The notes beneath the pieces are model-generated. The model made no database searches. It worked only from the letters and a program-made list of their open reading frames with translations, and was not told where the DNA came from. The position numbers were made by a program, and so were the translations under genes. From Natrialba magadii ATCC 43099 (lineage in GTDB: Archaea > Halobacteriota > Halobacteria > Halobacteriales > Natrialbaceae), in NCBI RefSeq assembly GCF_000025625.1, contig NC_013922.1:2418001-2482000 (forward strand): a stretch of DNA of 64,000 nucleotides, given 5' to 3'. Shown here piece after piece: positions 45,299 to 54,632 of this stretch (position 1 is its first letter; each line of letters opens with the position of its first letter).

Positions 45299-46171
45299 AT
45301 GTCGATGGGTTCTGATTCTGATTCTGATTCTGATACTGACTCTGGCTCCGGCCCTGGCACTGGCTCCGGTTCCGACGCCACCTCGGACTCCGACACCACA
45401 TCCACATTCCAGTCCAGATCCGGGCTCGAGTCCGAGTCCGCACAGGAGTTCTACGGCCGTTGGGCACGACTGTACGACCTGATCGCCCGCCGAACGCCCG
45501 GCATCGCACGCCTTCGACGACGAGCAGCCGCCGCCTGCCGACTCGAGCGCGGCGACACCGTCGTCGAGATGGGCTGTGGCACCGGGGCAAACCTGCCGTA
45601 TCTCCGAGAGCAGGTCGGCCCCGAGGGAACCGTCATCGGGGTCGACTTCACGCGACCGGTACTCGAGCGGGCGCGTGCGATGGTCGCCGACCGCGGGTAC
45701 GAAAACGTTCACGTCGTCCGTGGCGATGCGACAGAGCCGCCGTTTGCAGCCGTCGCTGACGGTGCAGCGGGTACTGAAACCGGTGACGACAAAGACGCCG
45801 ACGAGGCCGACATCGACGCACTCCTCGCGACGTTCGTCGTCGGGATGCTCGACGACCCTGTCGGCGCGGTCGACGACTGGTGTGACCTCGTCGGTCCCGG
45901 CGGCCACGTCGTCCTCGCGAACGCTGCCCGCTGCGACGACAACCGCTGGTATTCGTTCCTGGTCAACGCCGTCTTCCGTGCGATCGTCGTCCTCTCGACG
46001 CCGCCGACGACCAAACTGCGCTACGAAAGCGAACCACACCTGCGACTCGATGAACGAATCGACGCGGCACACACCCGACTCAGAGAGAACTCGCGCGCCG
46101 TCGCCGACGAGACGCACGTCTTCGGCGTGGTTCGGCTCACCGGCGGTGAACTTCCAACCGACACAAAATAG
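45299..46171 (+). CDS. Class I SAM-dependent methyltransferase
   Basis: This is a protein of about 290 residues with a UbiE/type-11 methyltransferase core. Motif I is VVEMGCGTGANLPYLREQ (about 86-103), followed by VIGVDFTRPVLERARAM and VVRGDATEPPF. The N-terminal 45 residues are a Ser/Asp-rich low-complexity leader from a GATTCT repeat. The frame is also open from a GTG at 45239; ATG 45299 or 45305 is preferred. The substrate is unknown. Confidence 0.8.
   Translation: MSMGSDSDSDSDTDSGSGPGTGSGSDATSDSDTTSTFQSRSGLESESAQEFYGRWARLYDLIARRTPGIARLRRRAAAACRLERGDTVVEMGCGTGANLPYLREQVGPEGTVIGVDFTRPVLERARAMVADRGYENVHVVRGDATEPPFAAVADGAAGTETGDDKDADEADIDALLATFVVGMLDDPVGAVDDWCDLVGPGGHVVLANAARCDDNRWYSFLVNAVFRAIVVLSTPPTTKLRYESEPHLRLDERIDAAHTRLRENSRAVADETHVFGVVRLTGGELPTDTK
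45305..45366 (+). repeat. GATTCT hexamer run encoding Ser-Asp
   Basis: Imperfect copies of GATTCT/GACTCT encode SDSDSD at the N-terminus of the methyltransferase, then drift to Gly/Ser codons. Confidence 0.8.
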
Positions 46172-46231
46172 CTGCGTTCACGAGTTCGGCGGCGACCATC
46201 GTGGCTCTCCGTTCGTGCTCGTTCGCTCTCG

Positions 46232-46642
46232 CTACGCCGGCACGCCGAGCTCTTCGAACTCCCGTACCTGCTCGCGGATCGCGTCCGGAATTGGCGCTGG
46301 ACGGCCGGTCTCCGGATCGATCTGGACCATCGTCGTCTCCGCCGTCGTCGCCACCTCGTCACCCGTCCGGATTTCGTACGCCATCGTGCAACTGCTCTCG
46401 CCGAGCTCGGTCACCTCGAGTGCGACGACTGGCTCGTCGTCGATCGTGATCGGTCGCTTGTAGGTGAGTTCGAGATTTGCGATTACGAAGGAAACCTCGT
46501 CCTGCGGAATGTCGAGCACCGCCTCCAGATACTCCGTTCGCGCCGTTTCGATGTAGGTCGCGTGCACCGCGTTGTTCACGTGATCCAGCGGATCGAGATC
46601 CCGAAATCGCACGGGGACCTCGGTCGTAAACTTCTCACTCAT
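46232..46642 (-). CDS. Acyl-CoA thioesterase, hot-dog fold
   Basis: This is a 136-residue 4-hydroxybenzoyl-CoA-thioesterase-type protein. VRFRDLDPLDHVNNAVHATY and IETARTEYL form the active-site helix with the conserved Asp/His/Asn, and the rest is the hot-dog sheet (VIANLELTYKRPITIDDEP). It hydrolyses an acyl-CoA of unknown chain. The ATG at 46642 (MSEKFTTEVPVRF) is chosen, and the longer frame upstream is discarded. Confidence 0.88.
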   Translation of the reverse strand: MSEKFTTEVPVRFRDLDPLDHVNNAVHATYIETARTEYLEAVLDIPQDEVSFVIANLELTYKRPITIDDEPVVALEVTELGESSCTMAYEIRTGDEVATTAETTMVQIDPETGRPAPIPDAIREQVREFEELGVPA

Positions 46643-46731
46643 TGTGTGTTTGAAGGAGAGGCCGACAAAAGTACACGTCGATTCCGTCGACGACTGTCGG
46701 CTGTTCTCATGCCCGAGAGGGTGCCAGACGG

Positions 46732-47514
46732 TCAGTGTGACGTTGTCGCGTCGTACAATGAAGCATGCTCCTCGCAGAACGTTGGTTCTCCAAGCTGGGC
46801 CTCGACCAGATCCTCGTGGTAGTGTGCGTTGAAAAGCCGACACCGCTCTTGCTCGCAGAAGGCCTCCCCCGTCTGCAAGTAGTGCACCGCCTGCAACACG
46901 TATCCCTTCAGCGCATCCGTCGTCCTCGGGTCGTCTTCGATCAAAAACTCACCTTCGACCTGGTTCTCGAGTACCTCCCGCGGCGGCGAGTCTCCTGATA
47001 GAAGCGCGTGGCGCTGTTTCTCCTTGTAGTACGCCTCCGGCTTCGCCGGCGCTTCGTAGAGCCCCGGCACCGACACGAGCGCGGGCTGGCCGAGTACGTT
47101 CACGCGCTTGTGCCAGCGGCCGTCGTGCTCGCCCCAGGTCCCAAGAACGCGGTCGAGCACCGGCACGTGAAGCGTCTCGAGGTCGCGCTCCGTCGGCGGA
47201 AGCGCCCCGTTCAGCGCCCGCTGGACGCCCACCCCGTCATAGAGCACCCCACCCGCGCGCTCGGGGGACTCGAGTGCCCGCTCCTCGTAGCGGATCGTGC
47301 CGAGCATCGTGTTGCCCGTGTCTCGGTCGTAGGGCGATTTTACGCGCGCTTTGGCGAACTGTTCGGCGAGTTCGTCGTCGTCGCTGTGGTGTACATCGAG
47401 GAACCGGTCCCGGATTGTGACCGCTGCGTCGACCCGGGGAGCGAGCCAGTTGCCGATGGCGTCGACATCTGCGACAGTCGTCGGCGCTCGGTAGAGAACG
47501 ATCTGATCGACCAT
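46732..47514 (-). CDS. Conserved haloarchaeal protein, DUF6775-like
   Basis: This is a 260-residue protein. The C-terminal Cys/His cluster (FCEQERCRLFNAHYHEDLVE ... EPTFCEEHASLY) probably binds zinc. The layout resembles DUF6775, a family described as putative metallopeptidases related to archaemetzincins. A classical HExxH is not visible, so peptidase activity is doubtful. There is no signal peptide. It lies 90 bases before the thioesterase gene on the same strand. Confidence 0.6.
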   Translation of the reverse strand: MVDQIVLYRAPTTVADVDAIGNWLAPRVDAAVTIRDRFLDVHHSDDDELAEQFAKARVKSPYDRDTGNTMLGTIRYEERALESPERAGGVLYDGVGVQRALNGALPPTERDLETLHVPVLDRVLGTWGEHDGRWHKRVNVLGQPALVSVPGLYEAPAKPEAYYKEKQRHALLSGDSPPREVLENQVEGEFLIEDDPRTTDALKGYVLQAVHYLQTGEAFCEQERCRLFNAHYHEDLVEAQLGEPTFCEEHASLYDATTSH

Positions 47515-47612
47515 ATATTCCCTAGTTGTACCACGCCGTGAATCAGTTACGGTCGCCGCGCTGACCGAGATCCAGTACGCTTATTCCACCCCATAGCCAC
47601 AGCACTGATGAC

Positions 47613-47924
47613 ATGTTCCCGCCGCCCTTCTCGCGCGAGTCGGTAGTTCCCGACGGCGCGAACCCGCTCACTCGCGCGTACCAGGACGTTATCGTCTACG
47701 AAAGTGCCGACCCGGACGACGTGCTCTACGAGGGGCCGATCGTGGTCCACGCGAACGGCTGGCTCGAACTCGAGGGCAACCGATTGCTCTCGCCGAGTGC
47801 GGTCCATCACATCGACATCTACGACGACGAGACTGATCCCGCGGCTCGTTCAGATGAGCGAACTGATCACGGGGGCAGCGACACTGGCAACGACGCCGAC
47901 AGAACCGACGAGTACGGCTTCTAA
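47613..47924 (+). CDS. Conserved hypothetical haloarchaeal protein
   Basis: This is a 103-residue protein. The first 70 residues look like a compact beta domain (DVIVYESADPDDVLYEGPIV, VHANGWLELEGNRLLSPSAV), and the last 30 are an acidic disordered tail. The function is unknown. It is divergent from the DUF6775-like gene and convergent with the epimerase. Confidence 0.65.
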   Translation: MFPPPFSRESVVPDGANPLTRAYQDVIVYESADPDDVLYEGPIVVHANGWLELEGNRLLSPSAVHHIDIYDDETDPAARSDERTDHGGSDTGNDADRTDEYGF

Positions 47925-47957
47925 CGCCGGTCCCCACGTTACCCGCTTTAGCCACCA

Positions 47958-48848
47958 CTAGCGGTCGACGAACGACGGCCCACTGGCTGGTTCGCCTTCA
48001 GCGTCTCGCCAGGAGTGAGTGGGTTCCCATTCCAACTCCGCTCGCGCCTTCGCCGACGAGAACGCAGACTCGTCGCCCTCGAGTGCACACTCCTCGGGCA
48101 GGTCACCGAAAACGGTCTCGATCGTCTCGGCAGTCGGCCGATCCAGGAAGTTCTCCGCGGCGACTGCGAGGTAGGTTTCGTGGCCGTCGCTCGCGTTCTC
48201 GAGTGCTGCGTCTACGATCGACACCACGTCGCGTACGTCGACGTAGGTCCAGAAGTTGCCGTTTGGCTCCGCGGTTTCGGGGTCGAACTGATCGCGCGCG
48301 GCCGCCGTTTGTTGCTCCCCCGGGAAGGTAACCCAGGACGGCCGGATCGATGTCACCGACACGTCGTGCTTGCGGGCAGTCATGGCCGCGATATCCTCGC
48401 CGACCAGTTTCGAGGTCGCGTAGGGGTCCTCGGGTCGTCGGGGGTGGTCTTCGTCGACCGGAAAGTACTCGGGCAGCCACGGCTCCGCCGCGAACACCGC
48501 GCCGTAGATGCTTTCGCTCGACGCCCAGACCACATCTGCGCCCGCCTGACCGGCCGCCTCGAGGACGTGGTACGTGCTCGTGACGTTCGTCAGGAACGTC
48601 TCAGCATCTGGTTCGATTCCCACGCGCGGAATCGCAGCAAAGTGGACCACGGCGTCCGGATCGAACGATAGAATTGCATCCCATGCCTGTCCCTGGTCGG
48701 TGAGATCGGCAGCCAGGAACGTCGCGTTCTCGCGCTCTCTGGGCGGCCGATCGAGGTCGAGGCCGAGCACGTCGTGGCCCGCAGCCGCGAAGTGGTCGAC
48801 GAGCCAGCTTCCGACACCGCCGGTCGCGCCGGTGACGACGATTTTCAT
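47958..48848 (-). CDS. NAD-dependent epimerase/dehydratase-family protein
   Basis: This is a 296-residue extended short-chain dehydrogenase. The cofactor motif is VVTGATGGVGSWLVDHF at the N-terminus, with Asp-rich GLDLDRP after the second strand, which favours NAD. The catalytic set is Ser in ASSESIYGAVF and Tyr/Lys in YATSKLVGED. Members modify nucleotide sugars or related alcohols; no sugar gene cluster is nearby, so the substrate is open. Confidence 0.85.
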   Translation of the reverse strand: MKIVVTGATGGVGSWLVDHFAAAGHDVLGLDLDRPPRERENATFLAADLTDQGQAWDAILSFDPDAVVHFAAIPRVGIEPDAETFLTNVTSTYHVLEAAGQAGADVVWASSESIYGAVFAAEPWLPEYFPVDEDHPRRPEDPYATSKLVGEDIAAMTARKHDVSVTSIRPSWVTFPGEQQTAAARDQFDPETAEPNGNFWTYVDVRDVVSIVDAALENASDGHETYLAVAAENFLDRPTAETIETVFGDLPEECALEGDESAFSSAKARAELEWEPTHSWRDAEGEPASGPSFVDR

Positions 48849-49112
48849 ATCGCCACCCTGTGGCCCACTGTCGAAAACAGTGTGGATTCGTCGTCCCTGT
48901 CGGTGTTTTTCGGTGTGGCTGCCTCGTGAAGATGGCTGTGGCTATGTTGATCGATGGGATCTGTCCGTGATTGTACTCGAGTCCGCCTGGGACTACGTCG
49001 CGGCTCGCACTGCTGTTGGAAGCGAACAGTAGCAGTTGCTCCGTGACTCGAAAACCGGTGGGCAAACCCACCGAAAACATGACTGAGAGTGACTGTGGGG
49101 AGTCGCTAGTGA

Positions 49113-50042
49113 CTAGTCGTCTGCTGGTGCAGCGCGCGACGTGAGTTCGACAGGCTCGGCGTCGACGCCGAGTTCGTCGAGTGCGACCTGGGCGGCGCGC
49201 TTGCCGGAGACGAGCATAGCACCGAACGTCGGGCCCATGCGCGGGAGGCCGTAGGTCGTCGCGGTCGCCATACCGGTCGCGATCAGGCCCTCGTGGACGA
49301 GGCCGGTGTGTTCGACGATGGCGTCTTCGGACTTGCCGACCCACATCGAGTCGTGGCCGGGTGAGTCGTGGCCGGGGGCACCGTACGTGTCGTCGTCGGT
49401 CTGGTCCATGACCGTTCCGCGCTCTCTGGCGTCCTGAACGCCAGGTGCGTCGAGCACGCCGCGCTCGTCGAGTTTGGTGATCGCCATCGCGTCGTGACCC
49501 GTCGCGTCGATGACGAGGTCCGCTTCGACTGCGATCGGGTCGACACAGGTGATCTCACGCGGGAGCGCGTGGACCGGCGTCCAGTTCATGACGATCCCGG
49601 AGACCTTGTGGTCCTCACGGATGACGATGTCCGTGAACTCGGTCATGTTCTGCATCTTCGCGCCGGCGTCGCAGGCGGCCTTGATGAGGCCGGAACACGC
49701 CTCGGGTCCGTTCGCGACGTAGAGTCCCTCACTGTCCTGGGACTGCTTGTAGGAGACGTCGAGTTCGTCGAGAACCTGCTGTGCGGGATCACGCACGGTG
49801 ACCTTGTTCATGAGGAAGCCGCCGAGCCAGAAGCCGCCGCCGAGATAGTTGTTCTTCTCGACGACCATCGTCTTGACGCCGCGCTCGGAGAGCTCCTTCG
49901 CCGCGGTCAGTCCCGAGGGACCGCCGCCGACAATGATGACATCTGAATCCGAGAAGTCCATGAACTCCTCGGTCCACTCCTGTCCGATTGCGCGCGTTAC
50001 GTCCGCTTCACCGACGTCGCTGAACTGTTCGAACTCGCTCAT
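49113..50042 (-). CDS. thi4: Thiamine thiazole synthase Thi4
   Basis: This is a 309-residue FAD-like dinucleotide-binding enzyme making the thiazole part of thiamine from NAD and glycine. Motifs are [20 protein letters not shown] (36-55), [20 protein letters not shown] and [21 protein letters not shown] Cys at about position 166 ([15 protein letters not shown]) occupies the sulfur-donor site, as in the Cys-type (suicide) Thi4 described for Haloferax. Methanogen enzymes have His there. The ATG at 50042 ([13 protein letters not shown]) is chosen over a longer frame. ThiR probably controls it. It is divergent from the citrate synthase-HTH fusion gene. Confidence 0.93.
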   Translation of the reverse strand: MSEFEQFSDVGEADVTRAIGQEWTEEFMDFSDSDVIIVGGGPSGLTAAKELSERGVKTMVVEKNNYLGGGFWLGGFLMNKVTVRDPAQQVLDELDVSYKQSQDSEGLYVANGPEACSGLIKAACDAGAKMQNMTEFTDIVIREDHKVSGIVMNWTPVHALPREITCVDPIAVEADLVIDATGHDAMAITKLDERGVLDAPGVQDARERGTVMDQTDDDTYGAPGHDSPGHDSMWVGKSEDAIVEHTGLVHEGLIATGMATATTYGLPRMGPTFGAMLVSGKRAAQVALDELGVDAEPVELTSRAAPADD

Positions 50043-50230
50043 ACAACTAGGTGGTATCATCCAGTAGTGAAAAGTCTGTCGCGATGATTCGCAAGCAGTC
50101 ACCCACCGCGAGCGAAACGGACGGGGGCTGGAGGCAACCCTAACGGAAAAAATAAAATTCCCTATTTGCTGTACCGCGAGAACGTCCCCCGTAACACTGT
50201 TGATAGCATGCATACAATAGTCGAGACACT

Positions 50231-51676
50231 GTGACTCCTTCCGTCTTCGATCCTGGCCTCTCTTTCACCGCAGTCGCTGAAACTGGCCTCAGCGAAATCG
50301 ATGGTAACACCGGCGAATTGCGAATTCAGGGGTTCGACATCGAAGACCTCGCCGAGAACGCGGCGTACGAAGAGGTAATGTGGTTGTTGTTCAACGGACG
50401 ACTCCCAACCGATACCGAATTGGCCACGTTCACGAACGAACTCTCGTCCGCTCGAAGCCTCACAGATACGATCTACAGTCTGATTCAGGAGGGTGCAGAA
50501 GAAGGTGTACCGGCAATAGACGCACTCCGTATGGGGTTGGGAGCGGGAAGCCTCTCTTTCGACAGCGAGGATACCCTCATGGCGACCCGACGCGTCGTCG
50601 CAATCTGTCCACCGATCATCGCAGCCTACTGGCGATATCGCCAAGGGAGAGAGCCGATCCTGCCACGAGAGGACCTCTCACATACGGCAAACTTCTTATA
50701 TATGCTCTCCGGGGTAGAGCCGGCAGAATCGACTGTGAAGGGGGTAGAGACGTATCTCATTACGATCATTGAGCACGGGCTCAATGCCTCAACGTTCGCC
50801 GCTCGAATTATTGGCTCAACTGGATCTGATCCCTTTTCGGCGGCCACTGGTGCCGTCGGGGCACTCAAGGGACCACGACACGGTGGCGCACTCGAACGAG
50901 TTAGTGAGATGCTCACTGGCCTTGACAACGGGACAGACCCAGCAACGTTCGTTCAAGAGCGACTGGAAGGCGATGGGTCGTTTCCCGGATTTGGTCATAT
51001 CGTCTATGAGACTCGAGACCCGCGAGCGGAAATCATCGAACAAGCTGCAGAACACGTGGGCGGGAAACAAGATTCGACACCGTTTCTTCGGAACGCACGA
51101 CAGCTCGAAGCTGTGGCTGCGGAGTATTTCACCGAACAGTATCCCAAGCGACAACTGCACGTGACTGTCGATTACTACGCAGCAGTCCTCCTTTCCGAAC
51201 TCGATATTCCACCAGAACTGTTCACCGCGATCTTTGCGATCGGACGTTCCGCCGGTTGGATGGCCCACTACCTCGAACAGCTCGAAAGCGAGACACTCCT
51301 TCGTCCTCGAACACGATATGTCGGTCCAGACGAACGGTCGTGGATTTCGCGCTCGGACAGATACGTCGCTGGCGATTCGAGTCCTCCTTCATCCACCGAT
51401 CTGGAGGGAATCTCCTCGATCCTTGGCACGCTTTCAGAACCCGCTCGGTTGGAGATCTCATTGATTCTGTATGAGTCGGCAGAGCCACTTTCGTACTCGA
51501 CGATTCGAGCGCAGAGTTCGATTGAAGATAAAGGACGGTTCAACTATCATCTCCGGAAACTTCGTCGCATCTATATCACGAATACAGCGGCTGGCTATTC
51601 GTTGACTGACACGGGTCGGAAAGTTGTCGAGATGCTTGTCGATGACGAGCAATTGCTCGCACAAACAATCGAATAG
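50231..51676 (+). CDS. Citrate-synthase-like enzyme fused to a C-terminal winged-helix DNA-binding domain
   Basis: This is a 481-residue protein. Residues 1-375 are a type II citrate/2-methylcitrate synthase with all catalytic residues: His182 (EHGLNASTF), His217 (GPRHGGA), His256 (GFGHIVYE), Arg265 (DPRA), Asp314 (VDYY), Arg339 and Arg358. Residues about 394-475 form an ArsR/DUF7347-like winged helix ([47 protein letters not shown]). Such a fusion would couple acetyl-CoA or oxaloacetate binding to DNA binding. The start is a GTG 188 bases from the divergent thi4. The paralogue at 55324 lacks the winged helix. Confidence 0.85.
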   Translation: MTPSVFDPGLSFTAVAETGLSEIDGNTGELRIQGFDIEDLAENAAYEEVMWLLFNGRLPTDTELATFTNELSSARSLTDTIYSLIQEGAEEGVPAIDALRMGLGAGSLSFDSEDTLMATRRVVAICPPIIAAYWRYRQGREPILPREDLSHTANFLYMLSGVEPAESTVKGVETYLITIIEHGLNASTFAARIIGSTGSDPFSAATGAVGALKGPRHGGALERVSEMLTGLDNGTDPATFVQERLEGDGSFPGFGHIVYETRDPRAEIIEQAAEHVGGKQDSTPFLRNARQLEAVAAEYFTEQYPKRQLHVTVDYYAAVLLSELDIPPELFTAIFAIGRSAGWMAHYLEQLESETLLRPRTRYVGPDERSWISRSDRYVAGDSSPPSSTDLEGISSILGTLSEPARLEISLILYESAEPLSYSTIRAQSSIEDKGRFNYHLRKLRRIYITNTAAGYSLTDTGRKVVEMLVDDEQLLAQTIE

Positions 51677-52084
51677 GTCGTTCACGCTTGAAGCTACACT
51701 CAGCCAACGAGGTTCAATCTATAGTAGCCACTGCAAGTCAATGCACACCTGATCGCCAGACTGCTCGGCGATCAGTGTGTAAACAGTTGCAGTTGTTACT
51801 ATAGCAGTGCCGACTGTATCATCGTATTAGTTTGTTATATATTACAATGATGGGCACATATAATATCACATTTCTGCCACAGGAGGAAATATATACTGGC
51901 TGATACCGATCAGATGAATTATATATCGGATAGTGCCCAAGTCTAGTTTGTTAAATACCCTAATACATACTAGCCATTGAGCTTAATAAATATACCTATA
52001 CCGATGAGATATGTTATAATATTGGCTTCATTTGATATATAAATAACAATCTTTATGAGGGTTTCAATATTTGACCGATATGCA
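51677..52084. other. AT-rich spacer with palindromic repeat and possible promoter
   Basis: These 408 bases hold the 86-bp repeat (listed separately), then an AT-rich stretch unlike the rest of the window. TGGGCAC (51851-51857) and GTGCCCA (51933-51939) form an inverted pair 89 bases from end to end around ATATAATATC- and ATATATCGG-type sequence. No gene is supported. The promoter of the phospholipase-like gene must lie near 51960-52060. Confidence 0.5.
51719..51804. mobile_element. 86-bp palindromic repeat, copy 2 (MITE-like)
   Basis: It starts CTATAGTAGCCACTGCAAGT and ends AGTTGTTACTATAG. It is the reverse complement of the copy at 38800-38885, with the same length and only a few differences. 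The two halves pair over about 38 bases around AGACTGCTC. It lies 42 bases after the citrate synthase-winged-helix gene. Confidence 0.85.
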
Positions 52085-53416
52085 ATGTCAAGGAAATCAA
52101 GGCGAAAGGTGCTAAAAGCGATTACAGCAGGATCTACGTTGGGGGTTGCTTCTGGGGTTGGTGCTGCTATGGGTAGTGCGCAAAAGAAGACAGTTAATCC
52201 TAGCGAGGCAGAACCCCCATATCCGGACGTTGAGTACAAGACTGTTGGTGAAGATGTTTGGGAAGCAGTCGGTCCACAGTATTGGCTGCTGACCATTGAC
52301 AGAAGTCGACTTGATGAATTGCTGAAAGTGTCCCCGGGAGGTGACGAACTGACGCAGGATCATGCTGAAACAATTGATGAAATTCGAGACTACTACGAAA
52401 TTGAACAGTTACGTAGAGGTAACGAATTGATCTATACACTCTCTGACCAGGATATTGAACCTGCTAACAAAGACCGGCGCTCTGACTTCCAGTCAGTTGC
52501 AGGAACCGTTCTCGATGGGTTGGCGGCTGAATCAGACAGTGGCGACCCAAGTGTGACCTGGGAACCAGATCATCACGAGGACATGACTCATCCGGCACTG
52601 GCTGACTTCGAAATAGCAATTGGGAGAAGAGATGATATCGCCGAAAGCACGCCACAACCGGACGAATTCGGCTGTGAGGAATGTTCCTTCGACTGGCTAC
52701 CAGGAACCGGCTTCTTAGATGATTTCCTCGTCGATGCTATCGCAGCTGCCGTTAACATGCATTCTGACGCACACACTCACGAGCCATATCACTTCTATTG
52801 GCCCGATCCCCCATCTATCGATCTTTATCTATGGGAGATTGGTCCATCGGCCTTCGGCGGCGCACCAGGTGAGGCTCAATATATGATGGACCAGGCCTAC
52901 GACAGCAGTTTCTCGACGAGACGAGATTATCTCGGATATGCCCTCCACTACGTACAAGATATGGGTGTCCCGCTTCACACCGGTGCAGTCTGGCAGCAGC
53001 TCAACCCCGATCCACAAGGCTGTTCCACTTCAGGCTGTGATCAGTACTTTGATCCAAAATTTGACCTTCACTTCGATTACGAGGAATGGGCGGCGGATAA
53101 CTTCGAAGACGCAGATTGGTACCTAGATGAACCATTCGAAGAATCGTTCAATGATTCGTTCCCGTATCATATCCCCAGCGTTGAGGAAGCGTGCAAAGAT
53201 CTTGCTGAGTATACCACTCAGTATGCGACAACGGTCTTTGAGGAACTCCTCACAACAGGTAGTGACAATCCTTCGTTGTGGGATAGCAAGATTTACGAGC
53301 TTACGCACAACTGTATGTACGAGACCGGCGGCTATACTCGCGGGCTGATCACCCAGTTCTACGACATCGACTCTGACGATTGCGAACCAGGTGAACCGTG
53401 TCCAGAATACAATTAA
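52085..53416 (+). CDS. Secreted zinc-dependent phospholipase C/P1-nuclease-like protein
   Basis: This is a 443-residue protein with a Tat-like N-terminus (SRKSRRKVLKAITAGSTLG, then a small-residue stretch). Zinc-site motifs of the phospholipase C/S1-P1 nuclease fold are visible: NMHSDAHTHEPYHFYW (about 220-236) and LGYALHYVQDMGVPLHTG (about 285-302), the latter the typical H-x2-QD-x3-P-x-H element. Codon use and base composition are clearly AT-richer than in the neighbours, which points to transfer. A lipid or nucleotide substrate outside the cell is likely but unproven. ATG 52085 is preferred to 52055. Confidence 0.7.
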   Translation: MSRKSRRKVLKAITAGSTLGVASGVGAAMGSAQKKTVNPSEAEPPYPDVEYKTVGEDVWEAVGPQYWLLTIDRSRLDELLKVSPGGDELTQDHAETIDEIRDYYEIEQLRRGNELIYTLSDQDIEPANKDRRSDFQSVAGTVLDGLAAESDSGDPSVTWEPDHHEDMTHPALADFEIAIGRRDDIAESTPQPDEFGCEECSFDWLPGTGFLDDFLVDAIAAAVNMHSDAHTHEPYHFYWPDPPSIDLYLWEIGPSAFGGAPGEAQYMMDQAYDSSFSTRRDYLGYALHYVQDMGVPLHTGAVWQQLNPDPQGCSTSGCDQYFDPKFDLHFDYEEWAADNFEDADWYLDEPFEESFNDSFPYHIPSVEEACKDLAEYTTQYATTVFEELLTTGSDNPSLWDSKIYELTHNCMYETGGYTRGLITQFYDIDSDDCEPGEPCPEYN

Positions 53417-53552
53417 AACAGTAGAACTGCTAGCATAACCAGCGTGATGACGCAGGGGGGGACTATGCTGTAGCGTCCTTTTCGTGCTCATCAGCGCATT
53501 AATTAGATAATATTTATATTCCCACAACATTTACCATACTAATATCGATTGT

Positions 53553-54632
53553 ATGGTAATGTCACCCGATCAATTCCAACTCGGTACGAGTACTCGACGG
53601 CGACTGATTACAGGTATTGGAGCCGCGACCGTCGGCTCTCTCGCAGGCTGTCTCTCGGCCGGTGAAACGCGATACACACTCAGGAGTCGACCCCAAACTG
53701 GTGCAGATGCCATCGAATTATTTGCCCTCGAGCCCGCCGCATACGCGTTTCACCAGCGCCAGGTCGACGACGAGTTTGTCGAGTCCCTGCTCGACGAACT
53801 GCACGAGACCGGTTCCGTCGAAACGATCGAAGCGCCCCTCGTTGAAGAACGATCGAACGACGAGGGCGAATACGTCCCTTCCTACGTTCAGGAACAGGAA
53901 GACAGCGAGTTCAGCCGCGTTCGAGTCGACCTGGAGCCGGTCACGATGGAGCGTTGGTGCGTGTGGATGGAACCCCTCGAAGAACTGCCGGACGACGCGG
54001 AGTACGTGACTGATCCAAGTGAACCGCGAGACGTTCCGACGGAGGATCGTTCTGCACTCGACGCGGAAATCCTCGAGGAAGTGACCAGCACTGCGGTTTC
54101 GTCCGTCGTTGGGGACAGGGAGCACACTGACCTGCCGTACCCGCGTCGGGGAGTCGTCTTCTTCGACCCACTGGATCCGGCGGACAGCGAACTCGTGCCG
54201 GAACCACCGTTTCAGTACGCGCTAATCGAACCAGAGGGGCATGGAACGCCCGACGAACTCGCGCTGCGCCTGCACGGAGAGAAAGCGGCCGTGGAGACCA
54301 CCAAGTACAGTCACGAGTTAGTGCCAGTCGCCGACTCGACCGATGGATTCGACGAGCACGTCCGATCCGAACACGTCGCCGTCGAATTTAGTGAGACAAC
54401 TCTCTCCGAAGAGATGGAAACGATTCTCACCGAGTCGGCCGACTCGTCGAGCGGCCCGATGGAGTACGTCGAGGAGGGCGCTCGATCGGATGCGTTCGAC
54501 GAGATTCTCGCTGAACTCGGGCTGGACAACACCGCGCTTTCCGATGGGGAGGAGATCGGGAGCTGGTACCGGTATTACGAGTACGACGACAGGTACTACG
54601 AGATGCGGTACCGGATCAGCGATTTGGTCTGA
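53553..54632 (+). CDS. Tat lipoprotein of unknown function
   Basis: This is a 359-residue protein with signal TRRRLITGIGAATVGSLAGC (lipid Cys at about 33). The mature part is acidic, mostly alpha/beta, with RWCVWMEPLEELPDDAEYV, LPYPRRGVVFFDPLDPADSE and a Tyr-rich C-terminus (WYRYYEYDDRYYEMRY). No family is recognised. GC content returns to normal here after the AT-rich gene before it. Confidence 0.65.
   Translation: MVMSPDQFQLGTSTRRRLITGIGAATVGSLAGCLSAGETRYTLRSRPQTGADAIELFALEPAAYAFHQRQVDDEFVESLLDELHETGSVETIEAPLVEERSNDEGEYVPSYVQEQEDSEFSRVRVDLEPVTMERWCVWMEPLEELPDDAEYVTDPSEPRDVPTEDRSALDAEILEEVTSTAVSSVVGDREHTDLPYPRRGVVFFDPLDPADSELVPEPPFQYALIEPEGHGTPDELALRLHGEKAAVETTKYSHELVPVADSTDGFDEHVRSEHVAVEFSETTLSEEMETILTESADSSSGPMEYVEEGARSDAFDEILAELGLDNTALSDGEEIGSWYRYYEYDDRYYEMRYRISDLV

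Noticed and set aside
50043-50230. TPP riboswitch upstream of thi4
   Set aside because: No thi-box-like conserved core was seen on the minus strand, and a ThiR regulator is present instead.
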